Positions 33,623 through 41,878 of a DNA stretch of 64,000 nucleotides are shown here, one piece after another; the stretch's first letter is position 1, and each line of letters opens with the position of its first letter. The position numbers and the translations under genes were made by a program. Below the pieces are notes generated by a model that saw only the letters and a program-made list of their open reading frames with translations, was not told the DNA's origin and did no database searches. Source of the stretch: CAIMFV01 sp040757715 (lineage in GTDB: Bacteria; Pseudomonadota; Alphaproteobacteria; Caulobacterales; Caulobacteraceae); the NCBI GenBank assembly GCA_040757715.1, contig JBFLWS010000011.1:1-64000 (forward strand). The letters run 5' to 3'.

Positions 33623-35581
33623 GTGACCCTGTCCAAACGCGCCCGCGTCGTCCTGCCCCTCGCCGTCCTTGCGCTGCTGGCGGGGCTCGTCGTGGCCACG
33701 CAGGATGTCGCCGCGGCCTTCCACTATCCCAGAGACTTCGGCGCCGGCCTGGTCGATGTCGGCAGGGTGCGGGTCTACCCGCCGTGGGCGATCCTCGGCT
33801 GGTATGGGCGCTATGCCGCCAGCTATCCCCACGCCTTCGACGAGGCCAGCCTCTGGGGCCTTCTGGCGGCGATGATCCCGGTGGCGATCGCCATCGGCGT
33901 GGCGCGTCGCTATCGCCGAAGCCCGCCGGCCTTCGGCGCGGATGCCTGGGCCCGCAACGACGACGTCCGGCGCGCCAAACTGATCGACCCCAAGGGCTCC
34001 ATTCGCGGTCGGGTGCTTGGCCGGTTCGCCGGCCGCTATCTGACCTATGAGGGCATCGAGCACGCGATCATCGTCGGCGCCTCGCGCAGCGGGAAGGGCG
34101 CCGGCCATGTGATCCCGACCCTGACCGCGTGGCCGCAAAGCGTCTTTGCCTACGACCGCAAGGGCGAGCTCTGGCACATCACGGCCGACCATCGAAAGAA
34201 GTTCAGCCACGTCTTCTATTTCGCGCCGACGGACCCCAACACGGTGCGCTGGAACCCGCTGTTCGAGGTCCGCAAAGGCGTGATGGAGATCGCCGACATC
34301 CAGAATGTGGTCGGCATCCTGGTCGACCCGTTGGGACGTAAGGCGGGCGACCTCAGCTTTTGGGACCAGAGCGCCACGGACTTCTTCACCGCCGTGATCC
34401 TGCACGTCCTCTACACCGAGGCGGACGAGCGGAAAAACCTCGCACAGGTGCGCCGGCTGATGATCAACATCGAGCCGACCCTGCAGGCGATGATGAACAC
34501 CCATCATCGCCACAAGCCCGACCTGCACGCCGATGACGGCCTGGCCCGTGACGCCGATGGCCACCTGATCTCCGAGGTGCATCCGGAGGTGCTGCTGGGG
34601 GCGCGGTCGCTGGACAGCATGGACGAGCGGGTGAAGTCGAGCGTGCTGGCGACCTGCCGGTCCTCTCTGACGCTGTGGGCGGACCCCTTGGTGGAATATG
34701 CGACCAGTTGGTCGGACTTCTCCATCGGCGACCTGGTCTGCTCGGCGGCGCCGGTGAGCTTCTACATCATCACCCCCCAGGCGCATGCCGACCGGCTGGC
34801 GTTTCTGGTGCGGGTGTTCACCCGCCAGACCATCAACAGCCTGATGGAAAGTGAGCACGCCGACAGCCGGCGTCGGCGCAAGCGGCATCGGCTGCTGCTC
34901 TTGCTGGACGAGTTTCCCAAGCTCGGCGCCCTGCCGTTCCTCGAGAACGCCATGGGCGAAATGGCCGGCTATGGCATCACCGCGCACCTGATCTGCCAGA
35001 GCTTCAACGACGTGTTCTCGAAGTATGGGGACAAGACCTCGCTGTTCGACAACATGCACATCACCGCGGCCTTCGCGACCTCGGAGCCGACTTCGATCGA
35101 GAAGGTCACGCGACGCGCGGGCAAGGCCCTGGAGCTGCGGGACAGCTTCAGCGATCCGCGCACCCTGTTCAGCCGGGCGCACCGGTCGACCTCGCAGTCC
35201 GAGCAGCAGCGCTACATCCTGTCGGAGGAGGACGTTCGCGGCCTGGACGACCGCAAGCAGTTCCTGTTCGTCAACAACACCAAGCCGATCCTCGCGGACA
35301 AGATCCGCTACTACGAGGAGCCGTTCTTCAAGGCGCGGACGGGGGACTATTTCCATGGCGTCCCGGCGGCCTACGAGCAGAAGCCCGGAGCCGCGGACCT
35401 GCCCGGGCCGGCCCACATCGACTGGCTCGGGGTGCGCGCCATCGGCGCCCCGCCGCCGGCCTTCGCCGGCGTCAAGACACCCGCCCCGGCGGCGAGGGCC
35501 GCCATCGATCCCGACGACTACGTGGCGGCGCAGACGGTCCACCATTTGCGCCCTGATGCACACGACGACGGCCTGGCCTGA
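33623..35581 (+). CDS. traG: Type IV coupling protein TraG (VirD4)
   Basis: The 652-residue ATPase has two N-terminal membrane helices (VVLPLAVLALLAGLVVA and LWGLLAAMIPVAIAIGVA), Walker A GASRSGKGAGHV (about 152) and Walker B LLLLLDEFPKLG followed by the coupling-protein motif AGYGITAHLICQSFND. It recruits the relaxosome to the secretion channel and powers DNA transport. It is in one operon with the relaxase and trbB. GTG start. Confidence 0.96.
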   Translation: MTLSKRARVVLPLAVLALLAGLVVATQDVAAAFHYPRDFGAGLVDVGRVRVYPPWAILGWYGRYAASYPHAFDEASLWGLLAAMIPVAIAIGVARRYRRSPPAFGADAWARNDDVRRAKLIDPKGSIRGRVLGRFAGRYLTYEGIEHAIIVGASRSGKGAGHVIPTLTAWPQSVFAYDRKGELWHITADHRKKFSHVFYFAPTDPNTVRWNPLFEVRKGVMEIADIQNVVGILVDPLGRKAGDLSFWDQSATDFFTAVILHVLYTEADERKNLAQVRRLMINIEPTLQAMMNTHHRHKPDLHADDGLARDADGHLISEVHPEVLLGARSLDSMDERVKSSVLATCRSSLTLWADPLVEYATSWSDFSIGDLVCSAAPVSFYIITPQAHADRLAFLVRVFTRQTINSLMESEHADSRRRRKRHRLLLLLDEFPKLGALPFLENAMGEMAGYGITAHLICQSFNDVFSKYGDKTSLFDNMHITAAFATSEPTSIEKVTRRAGKALELRDSFSDPRTLFSRAHRSTSQSEQQRYILSEEDVRGLDDRKQFLFVNNTKPILADKIRYYEEPFFKARTGDYFHGVPAAYEQKPGAADLPGPAHIDWLGVRAIGAPPPAFAGVKTPAPAARAAIDPDDYVAAQTVHHLRPDAHDDGLA

Positions 35582-35591
35582 GGAGCCCCGA

Positions 35592-36560
35592 ATGAGTCAG
35601 CCGAGCACCGTAACGTCCGACCGCAAGGTCGCCGCTTTGCGCCAGGCGATGGGCCCGGTGATCGCCCAGGCGCTGGCCGATCGCCTCGTGGTGGAGGTGA
35701 TGGTCAACCCGGATGGGAAGATCTGGATCGACCGGATCGGGGAGGGGCGGTCGTTCACCGGCGAGCGCCTGGCGGCGCCCGATGCGGACCGCATCCTGCG
35801 CTTGCTGGCCGATCATGTGGGCGAGGTTGTCACCCGCGACCGGCCCAGGATCAGCGCGACGCTGCCGGAGACCGGGGAGCGGTTCCAGGGCGCCTTCATG
35901 CCAATCGTCGCCAGCCCGGCGTTCGCCATCCGCAAGCGGCCGGAGGTCGTGTTCACGCTCGATGACTACGTCGCGCAGAGCATCCTCACCGAGCCCATGG
36001 CCGATGTGCTGAGGACCGCGGCGGCGACACGGCAGAACCTCTTGATTGCTGGTGGCACGGGGTCTGGCAAGACGACCTTGGCCAATGCCATTCTCGCCGA
36101 GCCCGCCTTCGCAACGGACCGTGTCGTCCTGATCGAGGACACCGCAGAACTGCAGTGCGCGGCGCTGGACAAGGTGGAGATGCTGACCAAGCGCACCGAG
36201 CCCCAGGTCACCATGACCGACCTGGTGCGAGACACCCTGCGCCTGCGGCCAGATCGGATTGTGATCGGCGAAGTCCGCGACGGCTCGGCGCTGGACATGC
36301 TCAAGGCCTGGAACACCGGCCACCCGGGCGGTCTGGCGACGATCCACGCCAACAGCGCCGCCGAGGCCCTGACCCGGCTGGAGGACCTGATCGGCGAGGT
36401 CACCCAGCGGGTGCCGCACCGGGCGATCACACAGGCGGTCAATGTGGTGGTGTTCATCGAGCGAACGGCGACCGGGCGGCGGATCCGCGACGTCAGCCGA
36501 TTGGTCGGGCGCGAGAACGACGCCTATGTGCTGGAGTCCGTTCGGGAGCCGGCGTCGTGA
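35592..36560 (+). CDS. trbB: Conjugal transfer ATPase TrbB (VirB11)
   Basis: The 322-residue product is a hexameric secretion ATPase: Walker A AGGTGSGKTTLANAIL (about 155), Asp box VLIEDTAELQC, Walker B LRPDRIVIGEVRDGSALDML, His box GHPGGLATIHANSA. It energises pilus assembly and channel switching. Normally trbC follows trbB; here the operon stops, and the rest of the trb genes (trbL-F-G-I) lie at the left end of the window, so the cluster has been rearranged. Confidence 0.96.
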   Translation: MSQPSTVTSDRKVAALRQAMGPVIAQALADRLVVEVMVNPDGKIWIDRIGEGRSFTGERLAAPDADRILRLLADHVGEVVTRDRPRISATLPETGERFQGAFMPIVASPAFAIRKRPEVVFTLDDYVAQSILTEPMADVLRTAAATRQNLLIAGGTGSGKTTLANAILAEPAFATDRVVLIEDTAELQCAALDKVEMLTKRTEPQVTMTDLVRDTLRLRPDRIVIGEVRDGSALDMLKAWNTGHPGGLATIHANSAAEALTRLEDLIGEVTQRVPHRAITQAVNVVVFIERTATGRRIRDVSRLVGRENDAYVLESVREPAS

Positions 36561-36562
36561 CG

Positions 36563-36784
36563 TCAGCTGTCGGCCGCGGGCTTGCGCAACAGTTCCGCCG
36601 CCTCGACGCCAAGCTCCTTGGCCAAACGGTCCACTAGGTCGATGCCGGCGGCGTAGACACAGCGCTCCAGAGAACTGACGTAGGTTCGATCTATGCCTGC
36701 CCGATGGGCGAGCTCTTCCTGAGACAGGCCGGTGTCGGCCCGTAACCGCTTGAGGTTGAACGCCAGAATTTCTCGGATCTCCAT
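36563..36784 (-). CDS. XRE-family transcriptional regulator
   Basis: The 73-residue protein is essentially one Cro/C1 helix-turn-helix (FNLKRLRADTGLSQEELAHR; AGIDRTYVSSLERC; LAKELGVEAAEL), the size of restriction-modification controller (C) proteins and small transfer regulators. It converges on trbB with 2 bp between the stops. A pair of direct repeats upstream (36808-36831) may be its operator. Confidence 0.85.
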   Translation of the reverse strand: MEIREILAFNLKRLRADTGLSQEELAHRAGIDRTYVSSLERCVYAAGIDLVDRLAKELGVEAAELLRKPAADS

Positions 36785-36807
36785 CTGAAGGAGAGCACGG
36801 CGTTGAA

Positions 36808-36831
36808 GAGTATTTCACCACGGAGTATTCC
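36808..36831 (+). promoter_or_regulatory. Direct repeats GAGTATTYC, possible XRE operator
   Basis: GAGTATTTC (36808-36816) and GAGTATTCC (36823-36831), 15 bp apart, lie in the 58-bp divergent gap between the XRE gene and orf36843. Confidence 0.4.
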
Positions 36832-36842
36832 ATTCATTCGCA

Positions 36843-37079
36843 GTGGATGAAGGTGAGCGCGCCGTGGCCGACGGGGGAAGCGACAGCGATCTTGCCGGCG
36901 CCCAGGGCAAGCTGGTGCTGTTCCTGGCGAGTCTCCTGGCGCGCGCCGGCGTGGTGGAAACCGCCGAGTTCGCGGCGCTCCTTTCCACCTTCGCCGCAAC
37001 TGTCGAGGAGACGGATCCGGGCGAGGGTCGGTTGTTGGCCACCTGGGCGGCTTGTGTCGCCTCGACCACGCCGAATTGA
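36843..37079 (+). CDS. Unknown 78-residue protein
   Basis: The product has a hydrophobic helical middle (KLVLFLASLLARAGVVETAE; FAALLSTFAATVEETD; GRLLATWAACVAST). The codon pattern is good. GTG start; no strong RBS. It is divergent from the XRE regulator. It resembles no family I know and is too polar to be clearly a membrane protein. Confidence 0.5.
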   Translation: MDEGERAVADGGSDSDLAGAQGKLVLFLASLLARAGVVETAEFAALLSTFAATVEETDPGEGRLLATWAACVASTTPN

Positions 37080-37269
37080 CGACGATGGTAGACTGGCCCT
37101 CGGGCCGGCTCGGGGACCGCCGTCGCGCGGCTGCGACCTGGCTCACCCGCGACCGCCTTCGCCCCCCCCTTTGAGCGCCCTGAGCGCTCGATAGCGGGCA
37201 TCACGCATCAAAATTCTAACCGAGGCGTTGATCCTGGCGTTCGCGCCACCAGGCCGATCGGAGATTCCT

Positions 37270-37827
37270 ATGGGTTACCGTCGCTTTGCCGCGATGATCG
37301 CGACCTCAACGGTCGTGATGTTCGGGTTGATGTACCTGAATACCTACGCCGTGCAGCATGTGCGGTTCAGCGAGACGCGCCTTTACATGGCTTTCCTGAT
37401 GGGGGCGGTCATGGCCGTCATCATGTTGCTGTTCATGCTCAAGATGTACGAAAACAAGCGTGCAAATCTGGCCATCTTGGTGGGAGGCGTCGCTGTTTTC
37501 GCCCTGTCGCTGTGGCTGGTGAGAAGCCAGGCAACGGTCGGCGATGTCGCGTACATGAAGGCCATGATCCCGCACCATTCCATCGCGATCATGACGAGCG
37601 AACGGGCGCACATTAAAGATCCCGAGGTCCGCAAGTTGGCCGACGGCATCATCGACGCCCAGGTCCGCGAAATCGCGGAAATGGATCGCATGATCGCGCG
37701 CCTTGAGGCCAAGCCGACGCCGGCCAACGCCCCCGACCTGCCGTCCTACCGCGACAGGCATGCCCCGCCGCCGCCGCCCCAGACGGATGAAAGCACGGGC
37801 ATCGACACCTTGAAGCCAATCCAGTGA
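37270..37827 (+). CDS. DUF305 membrane protein
   Basis: The 185-residue product has three N-terminal membrane helices (ATSTVVMFGLMYLNTY; MAFLMGAVMAVIMLLFML; LAILVGGVAVFALSLWLV) followed by a periplasmic DUF305 domain with its histidine motif (YMKAMIPHHSIAIMTSE) and QVREIAEMDRMIARLE. DUF305 proteins are ferritin-like helical proteins often near copper or silver resistance genes. Here it stands alone; the metal genes are at the other end of the window. Confidence 0.85.
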   Translation: MGYRRFAAMIATSTVVMFGLMYLNTYAVQHVRFSETRLYMAFLMGAVMAVIMLLFMLKMYENKRANLAILVGGVAVFALSLWLVRSQATVGDVAYMKAMIPHHSIAIMTSERAHIKDPEVRKLADGIIDAQVREIAEMDRMIARLEAKPTPANAPDLPSYRDRHAPPPPPQTDESTGIDTLKPIQ

Positions 37828-37918
37828 TTTTGCCCTGCCGGCAGCGCGGTTAGGCCGCCCGAGCAGGACCCGTCAGGACCTGGCGAGGGTTCGCCGATGG
37901 GGGCCAAAACGGGCCACC

Positions 37919-40900
37919 TTAGTGAAAGTCTCGGGTCTTCTGTCGGATGGAATCGACGCGCCGATCGGGGAGGTAGACGTCCCCGGCCCTTGGACTGCTG
38001 GGCGGCCCCTCGCGACGATCCGGCGCCGACGGTCCCCGATGGAATTCATCGCCGCGGCCATGGGGGAGCGGGAAGGGGGCTTCGCGTCCGCCGACGCTGG
38101 CGAGCTCGGCCGACAGATCGATGAGCTTGTAGGCGACCACATGGACGACGTCGCCTTCGCGCTGGATGCGGCCGACGACGCCGAGCATCGAACTCGTCAG
38201 CACGGTGCGTCGGTGCTTCTCGTAGACGGCCTCCCAGACCACGAGATTGGCCACGCCGGTCTCGTCCTCCAGCGTGATGAAGGTGACGTTCTTCGCCGAA
38301 CCGGGCTTCTGGCGGACCAGCACCAGGCCGGCGACCTTGCAGTTCTGGAAATCCCTGCCGGCGCTGGCGGCGGCGCAGGTCATGAACTTCTCGCGCGCCA
38401 GGTCCTGGCGCAGGAAGGTGACCGGGTGCTCGCGCAAGGTCAGGCCGGTGTGACCATAGTCCTCGACCACCTCCCGGCCCGCCTTCATGGGCTTCAGCGT
38501 CACCTCGGGCTCATCGAACTCGGGCACGATCGCCTGCTCCCGCGCCGAGGCGGCAGCGAAGAGGGGCAGCGGCTCGTCGCGCAGCGCCTTGATGGCCCAG
38601 AGCGCCTCGCGCCGCGCCAGGCCCATGGCGGCGCGGAATCCGTCGGCCTCTGCGATCTTGACCAGGCTGGCGGCTGGCACGCCGGCGCGGCGCCAGGCCT
38701 CGTCGACGGAGGCGAAAGGCCGGTCGGCGCGGGCGAGGACGATGGCCGCGGCGTCGACGTTGGCGAGGCCGCGCACCTGGCGCAGGCCCAGCCGCATCGC
38801 GAACCGGTCAGGGTGATCGGTGGACTCCAGGGTGCAGTCCCAGCGCGAGGCGTTGACGCAGACGGGGCGCACCTCGACGCCATGGGCCTGGGCATCGCGG
38901 ACGATCTGGGCGGGGGCGTAGAAGCCCATGGGCTGGGCATTGAGCAGAGCGGCGCAGAAGACATCCGGGTGGTGGCATTTCAGCCAGCTCGAGGCGTAGG
39001 CGATCAGGGCGAAGGAGGCCGCGTGGCTTTCGGGGAAGCCATAGGAGCCGAAACCCTCCAGCTGGCTGAAGGTCTTCTCGGCGAACTCCTGATCGTAGCC
39101 CCGGGCGACCATGCCGCCGATCAGCTTGTCTCGGAAATGGCTGACCCCGCCGGTGTGCTTGAAGGTGGCCATGGCGCGGCGCAGCTGATCGGCCTCGCCG
39201 GCGGTGAACCCGGCGCACTCGATGGCCACCCGCATGGCTTGCTCCTGGAACAAGGGCACGCCGAGGGTCTTGCCCAGGACCTTCTCCAGCTCGGGCTTGG
39301 GGAAGACCACGGGCTCCTTGCCCTCGCGCCGGCGCAGGTAAGGATGGACCATGTCGCCCTGGATCGGGCCCGGGCGCACGATCGCGACCTCGATGACCAG
39401 GTCGTAGAAGGTGCGGGGCTTGATGCGGGGCAGCATCGCCATCTGCGCCCGGCTCTCGATCTGGAAAACCCCGAGGGTGTCGGCCTTGCGGATCATCGCG
39501 TAGGTGCGCGGATCCTCGGCGGGGATGGTGGCGAGATCGAGATCGATGCCTTTGTGGACCTTGAGCAGGTCCAGCCCCCGCTTCATGCAGCTCATCATGC
39601 CGAGCGCCAGGCAGTCGACCTTCATGAACTTCAGGGCGTCGATGTCGTCCTTGTCCCACTCGATCACCTGGCGGTCCTTCATCGCCGCCGGCTCGATCGG
39701 CACCAGTTCGTCCAGCCGGTCGCGCGTCAGGACGAAGCCGCCCGGGTGCTGGGACAGGTGGCGCGGCGCGCCCATCAGCTGGCGGGCGAGGTCGAGGGTC
39801 AGGCGCAGGCGCCGGTCGCCGAGGTTGAGGTTCAGCTCCTCGGCATGCTTGGGCTGGACGCCCTCCGACCAGCCCCAGGTCTGGGACGACAGCATCTTGG
39901 TCAGGTCCTCGGGCAGGCCCAGGGCCTTGCCCACGTCGCGGATCGCGCCCCGGGTCCGATATCGCACGACGGTGGAGCAGAGCGCCGAGTGGTCGCGGCC
40001 GTAGGTCTCGTAGACCCACTGCATGACGATCTCGCGCCGCTCGTGCTCGAAATCCACGTCGATGTCCGGCGGCTCGCGCCGTTCCTCGGAGACGAAGCGC
40101 TCGAAGAGGAGGTCATTGCGCTCGGGATCGATGGAGGTGATGCCCAGCACGTAGCAGACGGCGGAATTGGCGGCCGATCCACGGCCCTGACAGAGGATGT
40201 CCTGGCTGCGGGCGAAGCGGACGATGGAGTTCACGGTCAGGAAGTACGGGGCGTATTCCAGGGTCTGGATCAGGCCCAACTCGTGTCGGAGGATCGCTTT
40301 GACCTTGTCCGGCACGCCTTCCGGGTAGCGCCGCTCCGCGCCCTCCCAAGTCAGGATCTCGAGGGTCGCCTGGGGGGTCATTCCGGCGGTCGAGACCTCA
40401 TCGGGGTACTGGTACTTCAGCTCCTCGAGCGAAAAGCGGCAGCGCTCGGCGATCTCCAAAGTCCTGGCCAGCGCCTCGGGGTATTTGGTGAAGAGGCGGT
40501 GCATCTCCTCGGCCGGCTTCAGGTGGCGGTCGGCGTTGCGCTCGCGCCGGAAACCCAGCTCGTCGATGGTGCAGCCGTGGCGGATGCAGGTGACCACGTC
40601 CTGTAGCAGCCGGCGCTCGGGGTGGTGGAACAGTACGTCGTTGGTGACGACCGTCGGCACGTCGGCCTGGGCGGCGAGGTTGGACAGGTCGTGCAGGCGC
40701 ATGGCGTCGCCTGGGCGCCGCCGCAGGCTGAGGGCCAGGTAGGCTCCGGTGGGGAACGTCCTCTTGAGTCTGCGCAGTCGCTGGGCGCAGGCTTCGTCGG
40801 CCTGGTCGGGGACCAGAACCGCGATCAGGCCCTCAGCGAAGTCGGGCAGGTCCGGCCAATCGAGATTGCACTTCGCCTTGCCCGCCCGACGTTTCCCCAG

Positions 40901-41179
40901 CGACAAGAGGCGGCAAAGCCGGGAATAGGCGGGCCGGTCGGTCGGATAGACCAGAATCCCGGACCCATCCGCCAGATCCAGGCGGCAGCCGACAATCAGC
41001 CGAACCCCGGTGATCTTGGCCGCGTCATGAGCGCGAACGATGCCGGCGACCGAGTTGCGATCGACGATGGCCAGCGCTTTGATCCCGTTGAGCGCGGCGT
41101 GCCTGAACAGGTCCTCGCAGGACGACGCGCCGCGCAGGAACGAGAAGTGCGAGGTCGCCTGGAGTTCGACATACCGCAT
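37919..41179 (-). CDS. dnaE2: Error-prone DNA polymerase DnaE2 (ImuC)
   Basis: The 1086-residue product is a C-family polymerase of the DnaE2/ImuC type: N-terminal PHP domain (YVELQATSHFSFLRGAS; AIVDRNSVAGIVRAHD), catalytic palm with GRGSAANSAVCYVLGIT and PDIDVDFEHERRE (about residue 375), then OB-fold C-terminus. With ImuA and ImuB it carries out SOS-induced mutagenic translesion synthesis. It has its own LexA box 14 bp before the ATG. It is separated from imuA-imuB by an inserted plus-strand operon, whereas the three are usually contiguous. Full length, no damage seen. Confidence 0.96.
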   Translation of the reverse strand: MRYVELQATSHFSFLRGASSCEDLFRHAALNGIKALAIVDRNSVAGIVRAHDAAKITGVRLIVGCRLDLADGSGILVYPTDRPAYSRLCRLLSLGKRRAGKAKCNLDWPDLPDFAEGLIAVLVPDQADEACAQRLRRLKRTFPTGAYLALSLRRRPGDAMRLHDLSNLAAQADVPTVVTNDVLFHHPERRLLQDVVTCIRHGCTIDELGFRRERNADRHLKPAEEMHRLFTKYPEALARTLEIAERCRFSLEELKYQYPDEVSTAGMTPQATLEILTWEGAERRYPEGVPDKVKAILRHELGLIQTLEYAPYFLTVNSIVRFARSQDILCQGRGSAANSAVCYVLGITSIDPERNDLLFERFVSEERREPPDIDVDFEHERREIVMQWVYETYGRDHSALCSTVVRYRTRGAIRDVGKALGLPEDLTKMLSSQTWGWSEGVQPKHAEELNLNLGDRRLRLTLDLARQLMGAPRHLSQHPGGFVLTRDRLDELVPIEPAAMKDRQVIEWDKDDIDALKFMKVDCLALGMMSCMKRGLDLLKVHKGIDLDLATIPAEDPRTYAMIRKADTLGVFQIESRAQMAMLPRIKPRTFYDLVIEVAIVRPGPIQGDMVHPYLRRREGKEPVVFPKPELEKVLGKTLGVPLFQEQAMRVAIECAGFTAGEADQLRRAMATFKHTGGVSHFRDKLIGGMVARGYDQEFAEKTFSQLEGFGSYGFPESHAASFALIAYASSWLKCHHPDVFCAALLNAQPMGFYAPAQIVRDAQAHGVEVRPVCVNASRWDCTLESTDHPDRFAMRLGLRQVRGLANVDAAAIVLARADRPFASVDEAWRRAGVPAASLVKIAEADGFRAAMGLARREALWAIKALRDEPLPLFAAASAREQAIVPEFDEPEVTLKPMKAGREVVEDYGHTGLTLREHPVTFLRQDLAREKFMTCAAASAGRDFQNCKVAGLVLVRQKPGSAKNVTFITLEDETGVANLVVWEAVYEKHRRTVLTSSMLGVVGRIQREGDVVHVVAYKLIDLSAELASVGGREAPFPLPHGRGDEFHRGPSAPDRREGPPSSPRAGDVYLPDRRVDSIRQKTRDFH

Positions 41180-41193
41180 TAGGAGCCCAAGAT

Positions 41194-41208
41194 GTTCTAT
41201 GTTTGTTC
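41194..41208 (-). promoter_or_regulatory. LexA/SOS box of dnaE2
   Basis: GTTC-TATGTTT-GTTC on the plus strand (GAAC-N7-GAAC as read towards dnaE2) matches the alphaproteobacterial LexA direct repeat exactly, 14 bp upstream of the dnaE2 start. Confidence 0.85.
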
Positions 41209-41227
41209 TTATTTCGGGGCGCGCGCC

Positions 41228-41301
41228 CTGACAATGTCAGACTGGTTCGGCGGCCGATTTGACATTGTCGGAAGAATCGGGCATCGATCCTGACATTGAA
41301 G
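41228..41301 (+). promoter_or_regulatory. Operator cluster TGACA-N-TGTCA of the QueC-like operon
   Basis: CTGACAATGTCAG (41228-41240) is a perfect palindrome; TTGACATTGTCGG (41259-41271) is a near copy and includes a consensus -35 TTGACA; TGACATTGAAG (41291-41301) is a half-site. The sites are spaced about 31 bp, three helical turns. They precede the four-gene operon starting at 41312, whose XRE-ImmA protein is the natural candidate to bind them. Confidence 0.7.
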
Positions 41302-41311
41302 GATGCCCGGC

Positions 41312-41878
41312 ATGAGCGACGGCCCCTATAAGACTCTGAAAATGAGCCCCAAATGGAAGGCCTTGGCGAAGCTTGCCGGCAATTCCGCGCACGCCGCCGA
41401 GGAAGTGGCCGAGGCGGTTCCGGCCGCCCTGGTGGCTGACTGGGGCGAGATCGGGCCTGGTTTCCTGCGCCAGGTGCGCGCCGCGCTCGGCGACGATGAC
41501 CGCGGCATGCTGTTGCCGGAGGTTGCCAAGCAGGAGGTGCAGCGCCTGCGGAGCCAGGCCGCCAATCCCATGCAGGCGCTGCTGGCGGACAATGCCCAGG
41601 ACGTGCTGCGCGACGGCTATCGGGGCGCCGAGGCGTTTGAGGAGGCCACTGCCGCCACCCTGGCCGAGCGCGCCGACCGCGGCGTCCGCCAGGTTGAGGA
41701 GCACTACCGGCGCGAGGCCTCGCAGGGTAAGGCGGCGGACATTCGCGCGCGTCTGACCGACTCGGTGGCGGCCGCCAATCTGCGCAGTCTCGCGGCGGGC
41801 CTCGCCGGGGGAGTCTCGACCCGCGCCCTGACCGCCGCCACCGATCGGTCTGGCATCGATGAAGGAGTAAGCCTGTGA
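41312..41878 (+). CDS. Unknown protein, first gene of QueC-like operon
   Basis: The 188-residue product is helical: KTLKMSPKWKALAKLAGNSA, EEVAEAVPAALVADWG, FEEATAATLAERADRGVRQ, and SVAAANLRSLAAGLAGGVST near the end. No catalytic motif was seen. ATG 41312 has GAAGGA nine bases upstream and is preferred over ATG 41303. Its stop overlaps the QueC-like start (GTGA). By analogy with other QueC-like defence loci, where the enzyme acts on a partner protein, this may be the substrate or partner; that is inference, and its N-terminus (MSDGPYK) does not start with Met-Gly. Confidence 0.65.
   Translation: MSDGPYKTLKMSPKWKALAKLAGNSAHAAEEVAEAVPAALVADWGEIGPGFLRQVRAALGDDDRGMLLPEVAKQEVQRLRSQAANPMQALLADNAQDVLRDGYRGAEAFEEATAATLAERADRGVRQVEEHYRREASQGKAADIRARLTDSVAAANLRSLAAGLAGGVSTRALTAATDRSGIDEGVSL

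Noticed and set aside
33038..35563. 841-residue minus-strand ORF opposite traG
   Set aside because: Antisense shadow; traG has full Walker motifs on the plus strand.
37922..40606. 894-residue plus-strand ORF opposite dnaE2
   Set aside because: Antisense shadow of an intact DnaE2.
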